Assembly (NCBI GenBank): GCA_963556495.2
Contig: OY747716.1
Span: 51,452,318-51,516,317 of the forward strand
Reading direction: 5' to 3'
DNA from: Valencia hispanica
Taxonomy: Eukaryota > Chordata > Actinopteri > Cyprinodontiformes > Valenciidae
DNA length: 64,000 bases
Below are positions 12,201-26,500 of the stretch, piece after piece. The translations under genes and the position numbers were made by a program. How positions within the stretch are numbered: position 1 is the stretch's first letter; every line of letters begins with the position of its first letter. The notes below the pieces were generated by a model. It saw nothing but the letters and a program-made list of their open reading frames with translations, ran no database searches and was not told the origin of the DNA.

Positions 12201-15200
12201 TGTCGTTCTGCTTGAAGGGAACACTGGTACCTTGTAGACGGTCCCGAAGGCCCCAGAGCCGAGAACTCTGTCCTTCTTGAGCTCTGTCTCCTTCAGAATC
12301 CTCAGGTGTGCCTGGTTGGGGGCCTGACCGCTTGGAGTCAACGGCTCCACCAACTGCAACACGTCCAGCAACATCAGACACAATAAGTCTCAAAGTCAGT
12401 GAGTTTGTCTTTGTTCTAATCACTTTCGGACAAAGCCAGAACTTTTAAGAGTAATCACCCACCTCCTTCTCCTGGAGCAGGCGGCGTAATGTCCTCTTCC
12501 TTTTGATTTGTCGTCGCCGTAGTAAAACCAGAATGAGCAGGGACACAAGTAAAGTGATCAGGAGTCCAATAACCACACCCACCGCCAACGAGGAATGCCC
12601 TATACCACTGGTTGGAAACAAAGAGCACAAAAAAAAGTAACTAAGCCATAAAATAATCCAGTCAATGCGCTGACCACCTTCCGGTCCACACTGAAAGGAA
12701 TCATCGAGTGAACATCCAGGAGTATCTATGCAAAACTACTCAGAGATTCCTGTTTACTCCGAACCCATGCATGGGAATTAATTCCTCCACGAGCACTAAA
12801 GGCATCCTCCTAGCGAGTCTTTCGAAACACTGGCCCGGGAAAGAATCCAGAATGCATCTTGACGAGGTGCCTAAACCAGCTTTACCAGTTCATTTTGATG
12901 CAGAGGAGCAGTGACCCAGCTCTAAACTCCTCAGCACGCCAGGATTAAACCAGGTGTGGAAGAACTAATTCCTTGAGAGGATGATCTCATTGTTGTAATC
13001 CCCGCCCGACGGCTCACACCAATAATGAAGGCTAAGCTCACCCCAGCAGACTGATCTTAGACACTACGGCCTTGGTTACGGTCTTCCAGTCAGTGGCACT
13101 TTTTAGAACATGGTTCCCCCATAAACCCACAATGATCTGAACATGATCTGTTGCATGATCTAGAATTCTGAGCGTACCCTGTAAAATGCTTCAGTCCATT
13201 AGTGGAATATTTTCAGAGGTAATATAAACCAGTCTGTTCCAGTCAGTCACGAAGGCTGTATGATGGTGATATAGATGGTGTTTTTCTGAAAGGTCATCTT
13301 CACTCTATGATCCTTACGTTGGATGACTGCCTCCATGGCTGCTCGACAACGTTGACATACTGGGATGATGAGTTTGCAATTCACAGAGTTCAACTGGGTT
13401 TTAGATGCACTCTTACTAGTTTGTCTTATAAAATAAACATGTTTCCACCACATCTTACTGTTGTTGACGCAATGAAAGTCAAAGTTGGAGCAAAGAAAAC
13501 ACATCTCAAACTTTCTGAGTGGGAATTTTGACTTTGGCTGGCATGCCAGTTGATTTTCCCCACTTGGAAGTCGGAATTTTTGAGTTCCGACGACAAATGT
13601 AAGGCAAGGCAATTTTATTTGCATAGCACACTTTCAACAACAAGGTAATTCAAGGTGCTTTACATGATTAAGAGGTAAAATAAAAATAGCAGTAAAACAT
13701 AGACAAAGCATATAAAGTAAAAACAGCAAAAAAGCAAGAAGCTAACACAGATACATCAAAACATTAATCAAAAGGAGCTCTAAACAGAAACGTTTTTAGT
13801 TGTGATTTAAAAGGAACTCAGTCTTTCAGCAGCTTTGCAGTTTTCTGGAAGTTTGTTCCAGATTAGAGGAGCATAGAAACTGAAAGCTGCTTCTCCATGT
13901 TTGGTTCTGAGTCTAGGGATGTTGAGTAGACTGGAATGAGAGGACCTGAGTGGTCTGGGGGGGTTGCTATAGCAACAGTAGATCATCATACTTTGGTGCT
14001 AAACCATGTAATGATTTATAAACTAGTAAAAGTATTTAGAAGTCTATTCTCTGAGCTACAGGGAGCCAGTGTAAGGACTTTAGAACTGGGGTGATGTTCT
14101 CTACTTTCCTGGTTCTAGTGAGGAACACGAGCAGCAGCGTTCTGGATCAGCTGCAGCTGTCTGACTGACTTTTTAGGCAGACCTGTGAAGACGCTGTTGT
14201 AATGCACCATTACTCTACACAAAGGCTCTAAACTGCACAGGGGAAACTGGTGACTAAGCTCCACCCTGATGTGTGCATCATTCACCACTAGGTGGCAAGC
14301 TAAAATCTCTGAATAAGTTTAAATCATCTCTGATTAAATGAATATAATTAAACTGGAATTTCTAAAGTCAGTTAATTAAAGACTGCAGTTTTACCCTTTG
14401 CATCCATACAGTCCAGAACCAGAACACCTGCAGACACAAAGACAATGAAATAAACCTTCAGTTTGTCAGTTTGGCTTCATGTTATGGAAACTTGGATGAT
14501 GAAGTCTCAGTAAGAGTGTTTTACCCCTGGGTGCAGTTCTGGTGGCACAGCTGGCATTGGCCTGTCTTATCTGCATATTTCCAGATCAGAGTTTCTCCGT
14601 CTCCCGGCACACCGTGTGGGCAGCGAGAGACGCATCGGGGGCCATCTTTAAAGCGCGCACACTCGGAGCAGTTAGATGGACCCTGCAGGAAAAAGAGGAT
14701 TTTATATTTAACAATAGGAATTTATGCAAAGTTTGGTCAAATTTTACATTCCTTTCTTCAAATAGCAGCAAATTATAACAAAAAGGCAAATCTATGGAAT
14801 CAAAAAGAAACAGTTTCATCTCAGAAGATGAGGCATATTTTTTGGAGCTCCTGTATTCTCCCTCTGTATCCTTGAATTAAATTGGTTTCTGAATTAAACA
14901 GTAAAATCTGTAATCTTTTAGACATTGGTTAGGAGTCCCAGGCTTTTAGTTTGGACTCACCGGGCCTAGGCAGGTCAAGCTGCCGGTCTGGAGCAAACAC
15001 TCCGGGTGACACAGAACACAGCTGCTGTTTTCCTGGGCCTCTCTGGGTTCACTGGAGAAAGAAACAGAGACGTGAGGAGTCCTAATTACTCTGCAGCGCC
15101 ACTTGGCATTAACACTTTAATTAGCACGGACACCCTCACACACCAAAACATTAGGATCCACCAACATTTGTGCAGTAACCTGATCACCACCAGATGATGA

Positions 15201-18200
15201 ACAGTACTGTCTGAGTTCTGGCCTTAAAGCTGCAGTCCGGAGTATTTGAGGGAGAGAGATTTTTAGAATCCGACGTACCAAGGCCCCTCCCAAAACACTC
15301 CCCCCTCCCCTCCCTCCAGCCCTACCACAGCAGTTGTGCAAGTGCATCACCTGTGGCGACACAGCGAGTCAAAGAAGTAAGCAACAACGCTATTGAGCAC
15401 CTCCCGATTGTATTTTTGCTACGGACATTTCAGAGGTGAGCAACAGCTGCATGACTGATGCTCTCTCACAATATGGCGACTGTAAACGAGAAGACACGGA
15501 GCGGTCTGTGTGCGCGGCCCCATGTTCACATGCAAGTTGATTGACAACCGACAATGCGGAAACTCAAATTCTTTTTTTTTTTTTGCTGGGGGTTTTATTT
15601 CCTGATGTTATGGACACGGAGACGGAAAATTAAGGGGAAGAAAGAAAGAAGATGAAGAAGAGAGGTAGGAAACAAAAAGTCAAGAGAGAGGTTGAGTTGA
15701 AAATAAGAGAACAAAGGAAGGGAACAAAGAAAACAAAGGAAAACATTAAAGTCTGCCTTCATACCCACAGGACGGCAGAGAGAGGGGGAAAAACAAAACA
15801 AAACAAAAAACGAAAAAGGAACATTGACAAAACCAACCAAACATCGTAAACTAAGAACTACACAACCCCATCACACAAGAATGGAGATAAAAATACAACA
15901 ACAATGTCACAGAAAAACTCATGGTACCGATTAATCAAGCTCTAGTAATGATAACCTCAGCCCAAGAATATATCCTTAAACACCAGAGACCCCACATCTA
16001 TGTGTGTGTGTTAGCATGCTGGTGCATATAAGGTTTCTCCATAAGAGTGTTCGATAGCTGGTGTGAGTAGACATCAATCCGTCTCCCAGGAATCGATGCA
16101 GACATGAAGGAGATCGGAGCCAAGACGTCCAAAGGACCCCCAGAGCCCCAGGCGGGGCCAACCGCATCCCCCAAGAGTGGAGCAAAGGAGCACCCCAGGG
16201 GAACGTCCAGCGGCTAATATGCAGGGGCCCGGGGGGCAGCAGTGACGAGCCCACGGGCCCCGCCGGCAACCAGCCGCGCCAGGGCAGGCTGGTCCATGGA
16301 CCGGGAGAGCCAGGGCCCAGGGGCGCCCCACCCCCCAGCGGGGACCCGACAAGGGACCGGCCGACGAGGGGCCCCCAGCACCACAGGGGCCGCGGCCGGC
16401 CACCATGCACCGCCGCCACCCTAGGCCAATCCTCACCGCCAACATCCCAAACTCAAATTCTATTGGCTAAAAAATTCGGGGCTCGGTGTGAAATGCATAG
16501 GGGTCTACGGGAGGAAGGTGGGATTAAGAAAAAAAAAAGTATTGTGGAGCACTAGCCTTTTATCATCATATTGAACCCCACTATCACTTTAAAGATTGAT
16601 TGAACTTTGATACATAAATACATTCTCCGGACTGCAGCTTTAATGAGGCAAAAACTGGCAGAAATATAAATAAACTATTTATTAAGGGAGATATTGCTGT
16701 GTTGTGTGTGTGGCAGCAATTATTAGGTCTTGACATTGGAGTTGGTGGGAAACTTGAGACTTTTACTAGGTTGTATTTACACCCAGAAGTTCAATTCAGT
16801 TTATTTATATAGCGCCAATTCACAACAGATGTCATCTCAAGGCACTTAACAAGAATTCATTTCAATACATTTATACAAACATTCCAATCAGTTAAAAAGT
16901 TTCCTATTTAAGGAATCCCAGCAGATTGCGTCAGTCATTGGCGTGAGGTTGGGCCCCGTTGATGCAGACTTTCCAACCACAGCAATCCTTCAGCAATACC
17001 TCATACTGAGCAAGCATGTAGCGACGGTGGAGAGGAAAAACTCCCCTTTAACAGGAAGAAACCTAAGCCTATAGCAGCATAACTACAGAGATAGCTGAGG
17101 ATGACCTAAGCCACTCTAACTATAAGCTTTATCAAAAAGGAACGTTTTAAGCCTGGCCTTAAAAGTAAACAGAGTGTCTGCCTCACGGACTAAAGCTGGG
17201 AGCTGGTTCCACAGGAGAGGAGCCTCATAACTAAAAGATCTGCCTCCCATTCTACTTTTAGAAATCCTAGGAACTACAAGTAAACCTGCAGTCTGAGAGC
17301 AAAGTGCTCTGTTAGGAACATATGGACCAATCAGATCTCTGATGTATGATGGAGCTGATTATTAAGGGCTTTATATGGAAGAAGAAGGATCTTAAATTCT
17401 ATTCTGGATTTAACAGGGAGCCAATGAAGGGAAGCTAAAACAGGAGAAATGTGATCTCTCTTTTTAATATTCATCAGAACTCTTGCTGCCGCATTTTGGA
17501 TCAACTGAAGGCTTTTAATGGCATTTTGTGGACTACCTGATAGTAAAGAATTACAGTAGTCCAGCCTTGAGGTAACAAATGCATGGACTAGTTTCTCAGC
17601 ATCACTCCTAGACAGGATGTTTCTAATTTTAGCAATATTCCTGAGGTGAAAGAAATAAATCCTAGAAACCTGTTTAATATGGGATTTAAATGTCAAGTCT
17701 TGGTCAAAAATAACTCCGAGGTTATTTACGTTATTACTGGGGGCCAATTTAATGCCATCCAGATGAAGGGATTGACTAATCAGTTTCTGTTTAAGAACTT
17801 CTGGTCCAAAGACAGCAACTTCTGTTTTGTCAGAATTTAAAAGCAAAAAGTTTAGATTCATCCATGTTTTTATGTCTTCCAGACATGCCTGTAATCTACC
17901 TAACTGACTGGGTTCATCAGGATTTATGGATAAATATAGTTGTGTATCATCGGCATAGCTGTGGAAATTTATCCCATGCTGTCTAATGATTCTACCAATT
18001 GGGAGCATATATATGGTGAAAAGAATTGTTCCAAGCACAGAACCCTGTGGAACTCCACAAGTAACCCTTGAGAGTGAAGAAGATTTATCATTTAGATGAA
18101 CAAACTGGAATCTATCAGACAAATATGATTTAAACCAGCCTAGTGCTGTTCCTTTGATCCCTGCAACATGTTCAAGCCTTTCTAAGAGAATATTATGATC

Positions 18201-21200
18201 GACTGTGTCAAAAGCAGCACTGAGATCTAACAAATCCAGAACAGACACAAGTCCATTATCTGAGGCCATGAGAATATCATTAGTAACCTTCACCAGTGCT
18301 GTTTCAGTGCTATGATGAGCTCTAAAACCTGACTGAAACTCTTCAAACAGCTCGTTATTGTTTAAATGCTCACAGACTTGATTAGCAACAATTTTCTCAA
18401 GGACTTTGGATAAGAAAGGAAGGTTAGATATAGGTCTGTAATTCACTAAGTCATCTTGATCAAGGGAAGGTTTCTTGAGTAAAGGTTTAATTACAGCTAT
18501 TTTATATTCCTGTGGTACGTATCCGTTTACTAAGGATAGATTCATCATATCCAAAATGGGGCCAGGAACCAAATGGAACACTTCTTTAAATAAATTGGTT
18601 GGGATTGGGTCCAACATACAAGTTGAAGGTTTAGATGAGGCTAATATTTTTGATAATTCCGAAAGCTCGACTGAATCAAAACAGCCTAAGCACAACTGAG
18701 GATCTACAGTTCTATCAGATACTGCCTCATTTACTGAGGAAGAAGTAATCATGTTTGGGAGGATGCCAATGATTTTATTTTTAATAGAATTAATTTTATT
18801 TATGAAGAATCCCATAAAATCATCACTGCTAAGAGCTAGGGGAATAGTTGGCTCAACAGAGCTATGACCTAGGATTGTTTTTATTCGCCACTATTAATGA
18901 TGAAAAATATGCTGTTCTAGCTTGTCGAAGGGTATTTTTATACAGCAGTAGACTTTTATTCCAGGTTAAATAGGAATCCTCTAGGTGTCTCTCCAACTTC
19001 CTAGTATTCTGCTTTAAAGTACGCAACTCTGCGTTGAACCAAGGAGCCAGCCTCCTATGGCTAGCCACTTTCTTTTTTAAGGGGGCTACACTATCTAATG
19101 CCAAACGCAATGAGGACGTAACGCTCTGAACCAGATCATCAATTTCTGAAGGGTTAGAGATAGAATTGCTGCCATCCACTGTGTTACCCTGAGACACTAA
19201 GGAAAGTAAGAATGGAACAGATTCTTTAAAAATTGTTACAGCATTGTCTGATAAAGCTCTACTATAATGAAATTTTCTTTCAGATTTAAGATGGTCAGTT
19301 AAAGTAAATTCAAAAGTTATCAAGAAGTGGTCAGACAGGACCGGGTTATGTGGGTGGACTGTTATTTCCTCACACTCAATACCGTATGTCAGTACAAGGT
19401 CCAAAGTGTGTTTATCTTAGTGGGTCGATCCTTGTACTTTTTGAGTAAAGCCAATTGAGTCTAAAATAGCACTAAAGGCTGCATTTAGGCTATCACTTTC
19501 AGTATCCACATGAATATTAAAGTCCCCCACTATAATAACCCTATCAGTATTTAATACTAACTCAGATAAAAAATGTGAGATGTGATCCAAGAATTGAGAG
19601 TAAGGGCCTGGTGGACTATACAAAACCACAAACCAAAATGGTCTTAATGTTTTGCAACTTGGATGAGGAAAATTAAGGGTTAGATGTTCAAAAGAACTGT
19701 AGCTATCAATTGGTCTGGGACTAATTAGTAAATCAGAACGAAAAATGGTTGCAACTCCTCCTCCTCGCCCAGTATTTCTAGGAATGTTAAAATTTAAATG
19801 ACTGGAAGGAGTTGACTCATTTATACTGACATAATCCTCCTGCTGCAACCAGGTTTCTGTGAGACAAAGGAAATCAATGTGATTATCACAAATCAAGTCA
19901 TTTACTAACAAAGTCTTTGAGGAGAGAGATCTTATGTTTAATAAACCACATTTAATAGATTTATTTTTCTGTTCAGTCAAAGTTGTATTTATTTTTATGA
20001 GATTTCCATAATTTGCTTTTGTTGGCTTAACTTTTAATCCATTTAATTTTGGCCGTGGGCAAGACACTGTTTCTATAGGGTAATGGGGGGGTAACAGTAC
20101 AGAAGCAGCAGAGAGGTGGGTTAAACTACGACTCTGCTTCCTGGTCTGGACCCTGGGTTGTCAGTGTTTTGGAGGACTAATAAATTCGGCCATATTCCTA
20201 GAAAGAAGAGCTGCTCCATCCAAAGTGGGATGGATGCCGTCTCTCCGGATCAGACCAGGTTTTCCCCAAAATGTTCTCCAGTTATCAAAGTAGCCCACAT
20301 CATTTGCAGGACACCACCTAGACAACCATTGATGGAATGACAGCATGCGGCTAAACATGTCGTCACTGGTCCGATCAGGCAGGGGACCAGAAAACATTAC
20401 CAAGTCTGACATTGTTTTGGCAAACTTACACACCGAAGCAACACTCATTTTAGTGACCTCCGATTGGCGTAACCGGGTGTCATTACCGCCAGTGTGAATA
20501 ACAATCTTACTGTATTTACGCTTATCTTTAACCAGCAGTTTCAGGTAGGATTTGATGTCGCCCGTTCTGGCCCCTGGCAAACATTTGACTATGGTCAATG
20601 GTGTCTCTAATGCCAGGTTTCTGACTATGGAGCTGCCAATTACCAGGGTCGGCTTCTCAGCGGGTGTGTCGCTGAGCGGGGAAAATCTGTTAGAAACGTG
20701 GATCGGTTGGTGGTGGCCCGGGGGCTGGGTCCTAGAACTATGCTTCCTACGTACAGTCACCCAACCAGCCTGAGGTCCCGGCTGCGCTGGCTCTACCGGA
20801 GGACAGCTAGGGGGTTCTATCCTTGTTGGCCCCGCGCTGGCTAATGGGCTTCGGCTATCAGCTGGTTTTTCAACAACGCGGAGCCGTGCTTCTAATTCTG
20901 ATACCCTCGCCTCCAAAGCTACAAAAATATTACATTTATTACAGTTACCATTATCACTAAAGGAGGCAGGGAAGTAACTAAACATCTGACAGAGAGAGCA
21001 AGAGAGAAGAGAAGAGTTAGAGACAGGAGAGAGAAGAGTAGCCATAGCCGCAATGAAGCTAAGCTAACTGAGCTAGTGAGACCTTACCACCCCAAGAAAA
21101 GCTGTGTGAAACACAAGGAGTTCACAAAACGTAAAGTATACCACCACAAAACGTGTGTTTTAGTGTGCTTGTGTGTTAAAATAACTTAGAAAGGCCTCAG

Positions 21201-23429
21201 CACAGAGAAAATAAGATCAATTCAAGAGAGTCTGAACACCAAACAGTTTACAGGGAGCGCAACAGTGACAACAGGAAATGACGCAATACGGCTTACCCCC
21301 GTCCCATCCAAGTTGAATTTTTAATGTTCAAAAAAGGAAAAACCAAATGAAATCTAATTTCTCACAGCCGTTCCAATCACCATGTGTTCTACAGTAATCT
21401 GTGCACACAACATTTGCACCAAAAAAGCAAAATGCATGCAAAATGTATGTAAATAAATAGTAAAACAATTAAATAATAATAATTTTGAGCTAATGTCTCA
21501 CCCCTGAAGCAGGTTGCAGCGTGCCACACAGCGCCCCCCTCTGTTCACATGCAAACAGGTGAAGCACATGGTGGGCCCCGGGCCCCAGCAGCCATCCTCT
21601 GAGCACTCGTGGTCACACGTTTGGTTCTCCCTCTCTGTGTGAGGCAGACACCAACATCGGATTATTTCTCTGATGTTCGCTTCGCTGGAGGTCAGGGCGA
21701 ACCCAACAATCTCAGGACTCACGGCTGGTTTCCGAGGAGATGATGGTCTGGAGATTAGATCTGAACAAGCGGCGCCAGTTGATGGTCTTGGTGTAGCGCA
21801 GGTCTTGGTTACTCTTCAGCCTCACATTCCCAGCGCTCACCTCCTTTAGGGAGCGCAGGCCGAGCCACTGCAGATGGTTCAGGTTAACCACCACAAAACT
21901 GTACTGACTGAGAGGAAAACGCCAATTAGTTGGTCCACAGTACTGTGCAAAAGTTTTAGGCAGGTGTGAAAATATGCTGTAAGCAAAGAATGCTTTCAAA
22001 AATGGAAGTGTTAAGCATTTATTTTCATCAGTCAACAAAGGAACTGGGCTGGTAGGTTGTTCCAAACATCTTGGAGAACTAACCACAGATCTTCTGTGGA
22101 TGTCTGCTTCCTCACATCCTTCTGTCTCTTCATGTAATCCCAGAAACACTCCATGATGTTGAGATCAGGGGTCTGTGGGGGTCACACCATCTCTTCCAGG
22201 ACTTCCTCTTCTTCTCTACGATGAAGATAGTTCTTAAGGACTTTGGCTGGATGTTTGGGGTCGTTGTCCTGCTGCAGAATAAATTTGGGGCCAATCATAC
22301 GCCTCCCTGATGGTATTACATGATGAATAAGTATCTGCCTGTATTTCTCAGCATTGAGAACACCATTAATCCTCACCAAATCTCCATTTGCAGATATTCA
22401 GCCCCAAATGTTAAAGGAACCTCCACTATGCTTCACTGTTGCCTGTAGACTCTCATTATTGTACTTCTCTCCAGCCCTTCGATGAACAAACTGCTTTCTA
22501 ATACAGCCAAATATTTCACATTTTGACTCATCGGTCCAGAGCTCCTGCTGCCATTGTTATGCACCCCGCTTCCTATGTTTTCGTGGACACTTGAGAGTCA
22601 CTTGGCCTTGTTTCCACGTCGGAGCCTTTTTGGCTGCAACTCTTCCATGAAGACCACTTCTGGCCAGACTTCTTTGGACAGTAGATGGGTGTACCTGGGT
22701 CCCACTGGTTTCTACCAGTTCTGAGCTGATGGCTCTGCTGGATCTCTTCTGATTTCGAAGGGTAATAAGCTTCATGTATCTTTCATCTGCTGCTCTAAGT
22801 TTTCCTGGCTGACACTTTGTCTACAATCCTAAAAGTTGCTTGTTTATTTGTGCTTCTTCCAAAGAGCTTGATCAGAACCCCAGTCTGCTTTGCAGTCTGC
22901 TTTGAAATCTTTGGGAGAGACCTTACTGATGCAGTATAACTACCTTGTGTCTTGTTGCTGTGATCAATCTCTCCATGACATGAAACTATCTTCCACATCA
23001 TCACCTTGGTAGCCGAGTTTGGTTGTTCCTCACCCAGTTCTAAGCCTCCTACACAGCTGGTTCTGTTTCAGTTAATGACTGTTTCAACCTACGTGTGACT
23101 TTGATGATCATTAGCACCTGTCTGGGATAACTGGTTGATCATACACCTGACTATAATCCTACAAAATCCCTGACTTTGTGCAAGTATACCTATACGAATT
23201 TATGCTGGTTTGAAGGCAAAAGATAGTAACACCAAATATTAATTTGATTTAGATTTTTCTTCTGTTTGCTCACTTAGCATTTTGTAAATTGATAAAAAAT
23301 AAACAATCACAATTTATATTTCTGTAAGCATTCCTTGTTTGCAGCATTTTTTCAGACCCGCCCAAAACCTTTGCACACTACTATGTACTGTATACTGCAT
23401 ATATATATATATATATATAGATATATATA

Positions 23430-23513
<84 letters not shown>

Positions 23514-26500
23514 AGGAAACTCACTTCTGAACTGTTGATCTTCCTCTGATGATTTCCAGGTTCTCAAACACCGACAGAGACGTCATGTTTTCAGGCCAGG
23601 ATGTGATCATCAGGTAACCTGCAAGACCAAGAAGCTGACCTCTGATCTCTGAACTCTAGAAGATACAGAGGCTCATCTCTGCAACAGGTTTCCTGATCTT
23701 TTTGCTAGTTTAACCTTCATTGAAGACCTACCAGTGATTTCCTTCACTGTCCTGAAGTTCCACAGCTTCTCGGGATCCATGGGTCCGATGTTGTAATGTG
23801 GATCCCTAATACAGCCAATCAGAGCAGAACATTCAATACGAATCAGTTTCAGATCCGATCAAAGCTAAAGTCAACTTCACCCTGGACATAAAGCCAGGGA
23901 CCGTCTTCAGACTGAACAAACCGTGGATCTACAGGTCTCATGTTAACACCATTCTAACTATTGATAGATATCGATATATCAGGCCGATATTTACCACACT
24001 TTATATATCGCCATCTGATATACCTCTTTAGTAGAGCCGATTACATCCATTTTGTAATAACTGTCTAATGGCTAGACAAATGTTAAATCCTGCATTTCTT
24101 TTTATTTACCAGTTTTGTATATTTAATACTTGGTCAGTTTATTGATTTGCTCGATTAACTTTGGTTAAAGGTCCTAAATCATGCTATTTTACACCTTTCG
24201 ACGTCTGGGATAGGCATATATATGATAAAATGTTACCGTTGGCATTATATTGTATTAATTCTTCCTGAAATATAACTTATATGCAGAAGTTATTCTTCGA
24301 ACTGGAAGTAAGATGTTCGGTTTCACTAAAATCCCGCCTCCCCCCTGTGAGCTCCACCCATTTCATGACGTAGCCTTGAGCCCCGGCCTGCACAGTTTCT
24401 CCGAGCCATTTTAGAAAGTACAATACTATAAAATCTATAAAATCGGTGGTGTTAGTGTCTTGCTTCGGACTCTCGCAGCTCACGCCTGTGTCATGAGTCA
24501 GTCGTTTTTCAGGAGAGGGCGGTGCAGCTGCTCAGAGTGCAGGATCAGAAGGATGAATTACACATATCGACATCGGCTGACAATGACCTCTACTTATCGA
24601 CGTTGACAATAGAAAATCCCATATCAGTCCATCTCGAACAGGTTTGTTAGAAAGATTTGTTTGTCCCATTTGGAAAACTTTAATGTTTGCGTTGCTCTGT
24701 TTGATTTCAATCTCAGTCAGTTTAGTTCTTTTTTTACATTTTTCCCTTAAATTTCATTTGATTCATTTCAACTTGATTCCAATTGATTCAGTTTGGTTCA
24801 ATTTCAAATCTATTAAAATCAGTTTGATTGAATTAGATTAAGTTAAATTTGATTCTACTTGCAAGTAATCCATTCAGTTCAGTTTCGTTTCTTTCTTCTC
24901 AATTCAGTTTAACTTGTTTCTATTCTATCAAACTATGATCTCCGCTATATATACCAGTGGAAGATCAACACAGATAGATTTCTGCAAAGCAGATTGGCAC
25001 AATACTAATAAGAAATATAAAAAAATAAGTAGATGCATATAAACTACGAATAATATGAATAAAATATTGAATGCTATAATATAAAATAGTATAATCGCTG
25101 AATAAGCAGACTTTAAAAAGTCTAAACGTTGATCAGGTAAAGGATATCTGCCAGCTCCTAGAAACTCTTCTTTGTGAACTCGACCTGAGAGGTTCTGAGG
25201 TCCAACAGATTTCTGGGTTTAAGTTTTTGTTGACATCGGTAAGGCAGAGGCACATTTTCTCAAACAGAGCAGAGGGTTGAAGTTTGGTCCAATCCAGTGG
25301 TTTCTAACCCTGGTCCTCTAGATCTCCTGTCCTGCAGGTTTTAGATGCATCCCTGCTCCAACACAGCTGAATAAAGTGACTGAATTTCCTCCTCAGGATC
25401 CCATCAAGTTTGGCAAAGACCTGATAATGATCTATTCATGTGATTCAGCTGTTGGAGCAGGACAGTAGATATTGAAGACCAGGGTTGGAGACCACTGGTT
25501 TAGAGCCACAACACTGATCTGCCGCTTGATCTCATTCAGAATTGTAACATTTACCAAATCCATGTGCATGACGAGAGGAATCAGATGGATGGATCTTTGT
25601 TTTTTTAGGAAGAAAAGATGGAGATTTCCTCACCCTGTGAAGGAGGAGGCGAGGAGCACGATGTCTCCATTGATCTTAGTGCAGTTCCTGAAGGATTCGA
25701 TGTTGGTCGAGTTGACGGCGATGGTGTTGCTCAGCAACCCGACTCCGACTCCATCACACACTGCAGGAAGAACACGACCCACTCAGGGACTTTGCTCTGG
25801 GCTTGTGTGTGTAAATACTAGGGTGACCATATTTTGATTTCGAAAAAAGAGGACACTTGGCCCAGTCCTGAAACACTGTCATGACTGTGACCAGGCTTTT
25901 GATTTTAACATATTTAAAGCATGCATTCTCCATGTGGTTAGAATGAACAGTTTAATAACAAACTTCATATAGGCTTTCACAAGTATAAAAATGACTTTAA
26001 AATCTCTAGATATTAATTAATAATAGAAATAATTACCTTTCCAAATTAGAAAATGTACCAGAAACAATAATAGTTCGCTTTTTAAGTCATACTGGATAAA
26101 AATGAAACAAAAATCTGAAATAACATTCTGAGAAAACAGGTAGGTTATATTTTCTTTTCAATGTAATAAAATCAAAAAGCAGCAGTCTCAAAAGCACAAT
26201 AATGCCTGCTCCATTTTTAAGATTTTATCTTCATCCTCCTCAGTCAGTTTATAGATGAATTATTATTTTAGATTTCGTTTCCATGTGGACCTACTGGATC
26301 TTTGCCACTTTTGTCACACACAGAAACACATATGCCAGCTCAGTTTTTCTGTAGCTACACTTGCGCTTTAATATCTTGTAAACAGTCGCACGCAGCACTC
26401 CGAAGGGCAAAGTGGTGCAGCGAATCAAAGCCTGCCATCTGTTATGTCTATGAAACAGATCAGAACCATCCACTAGGCAGCAGCTTGGTGAGAACGATAG

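Larger units (their letters stand above)
16790..21300 (-). mobile_element. Near full-length L2/CR1-like LINE (family B) with ORF1 and ORF2
   Basis: A minus-strand element of about 4.5 kb in egfr intron 13, in sense with the gene. From 5' to 3' it has a leader (about 21050-21300), ORF1 (21045-20161), ORF2 endonuclease (from 20067), ORF2 linker and reverse transcriptase (to 17331), then a 3' end reading AAATAAACTGAATTGAA (about 16790-16806). ORF2 is broken by one stop and one frameshift. A shorter close relative sits at 57374-59725. Exact termini and target duplication are not clear. Confidence 0.85.

Noticed and set aside
23335..23567. Ile-Tyr and Arg-Glu repeat frames
   Set aside because: Artefacts of the (AT)n-(AG)n microsatellite.
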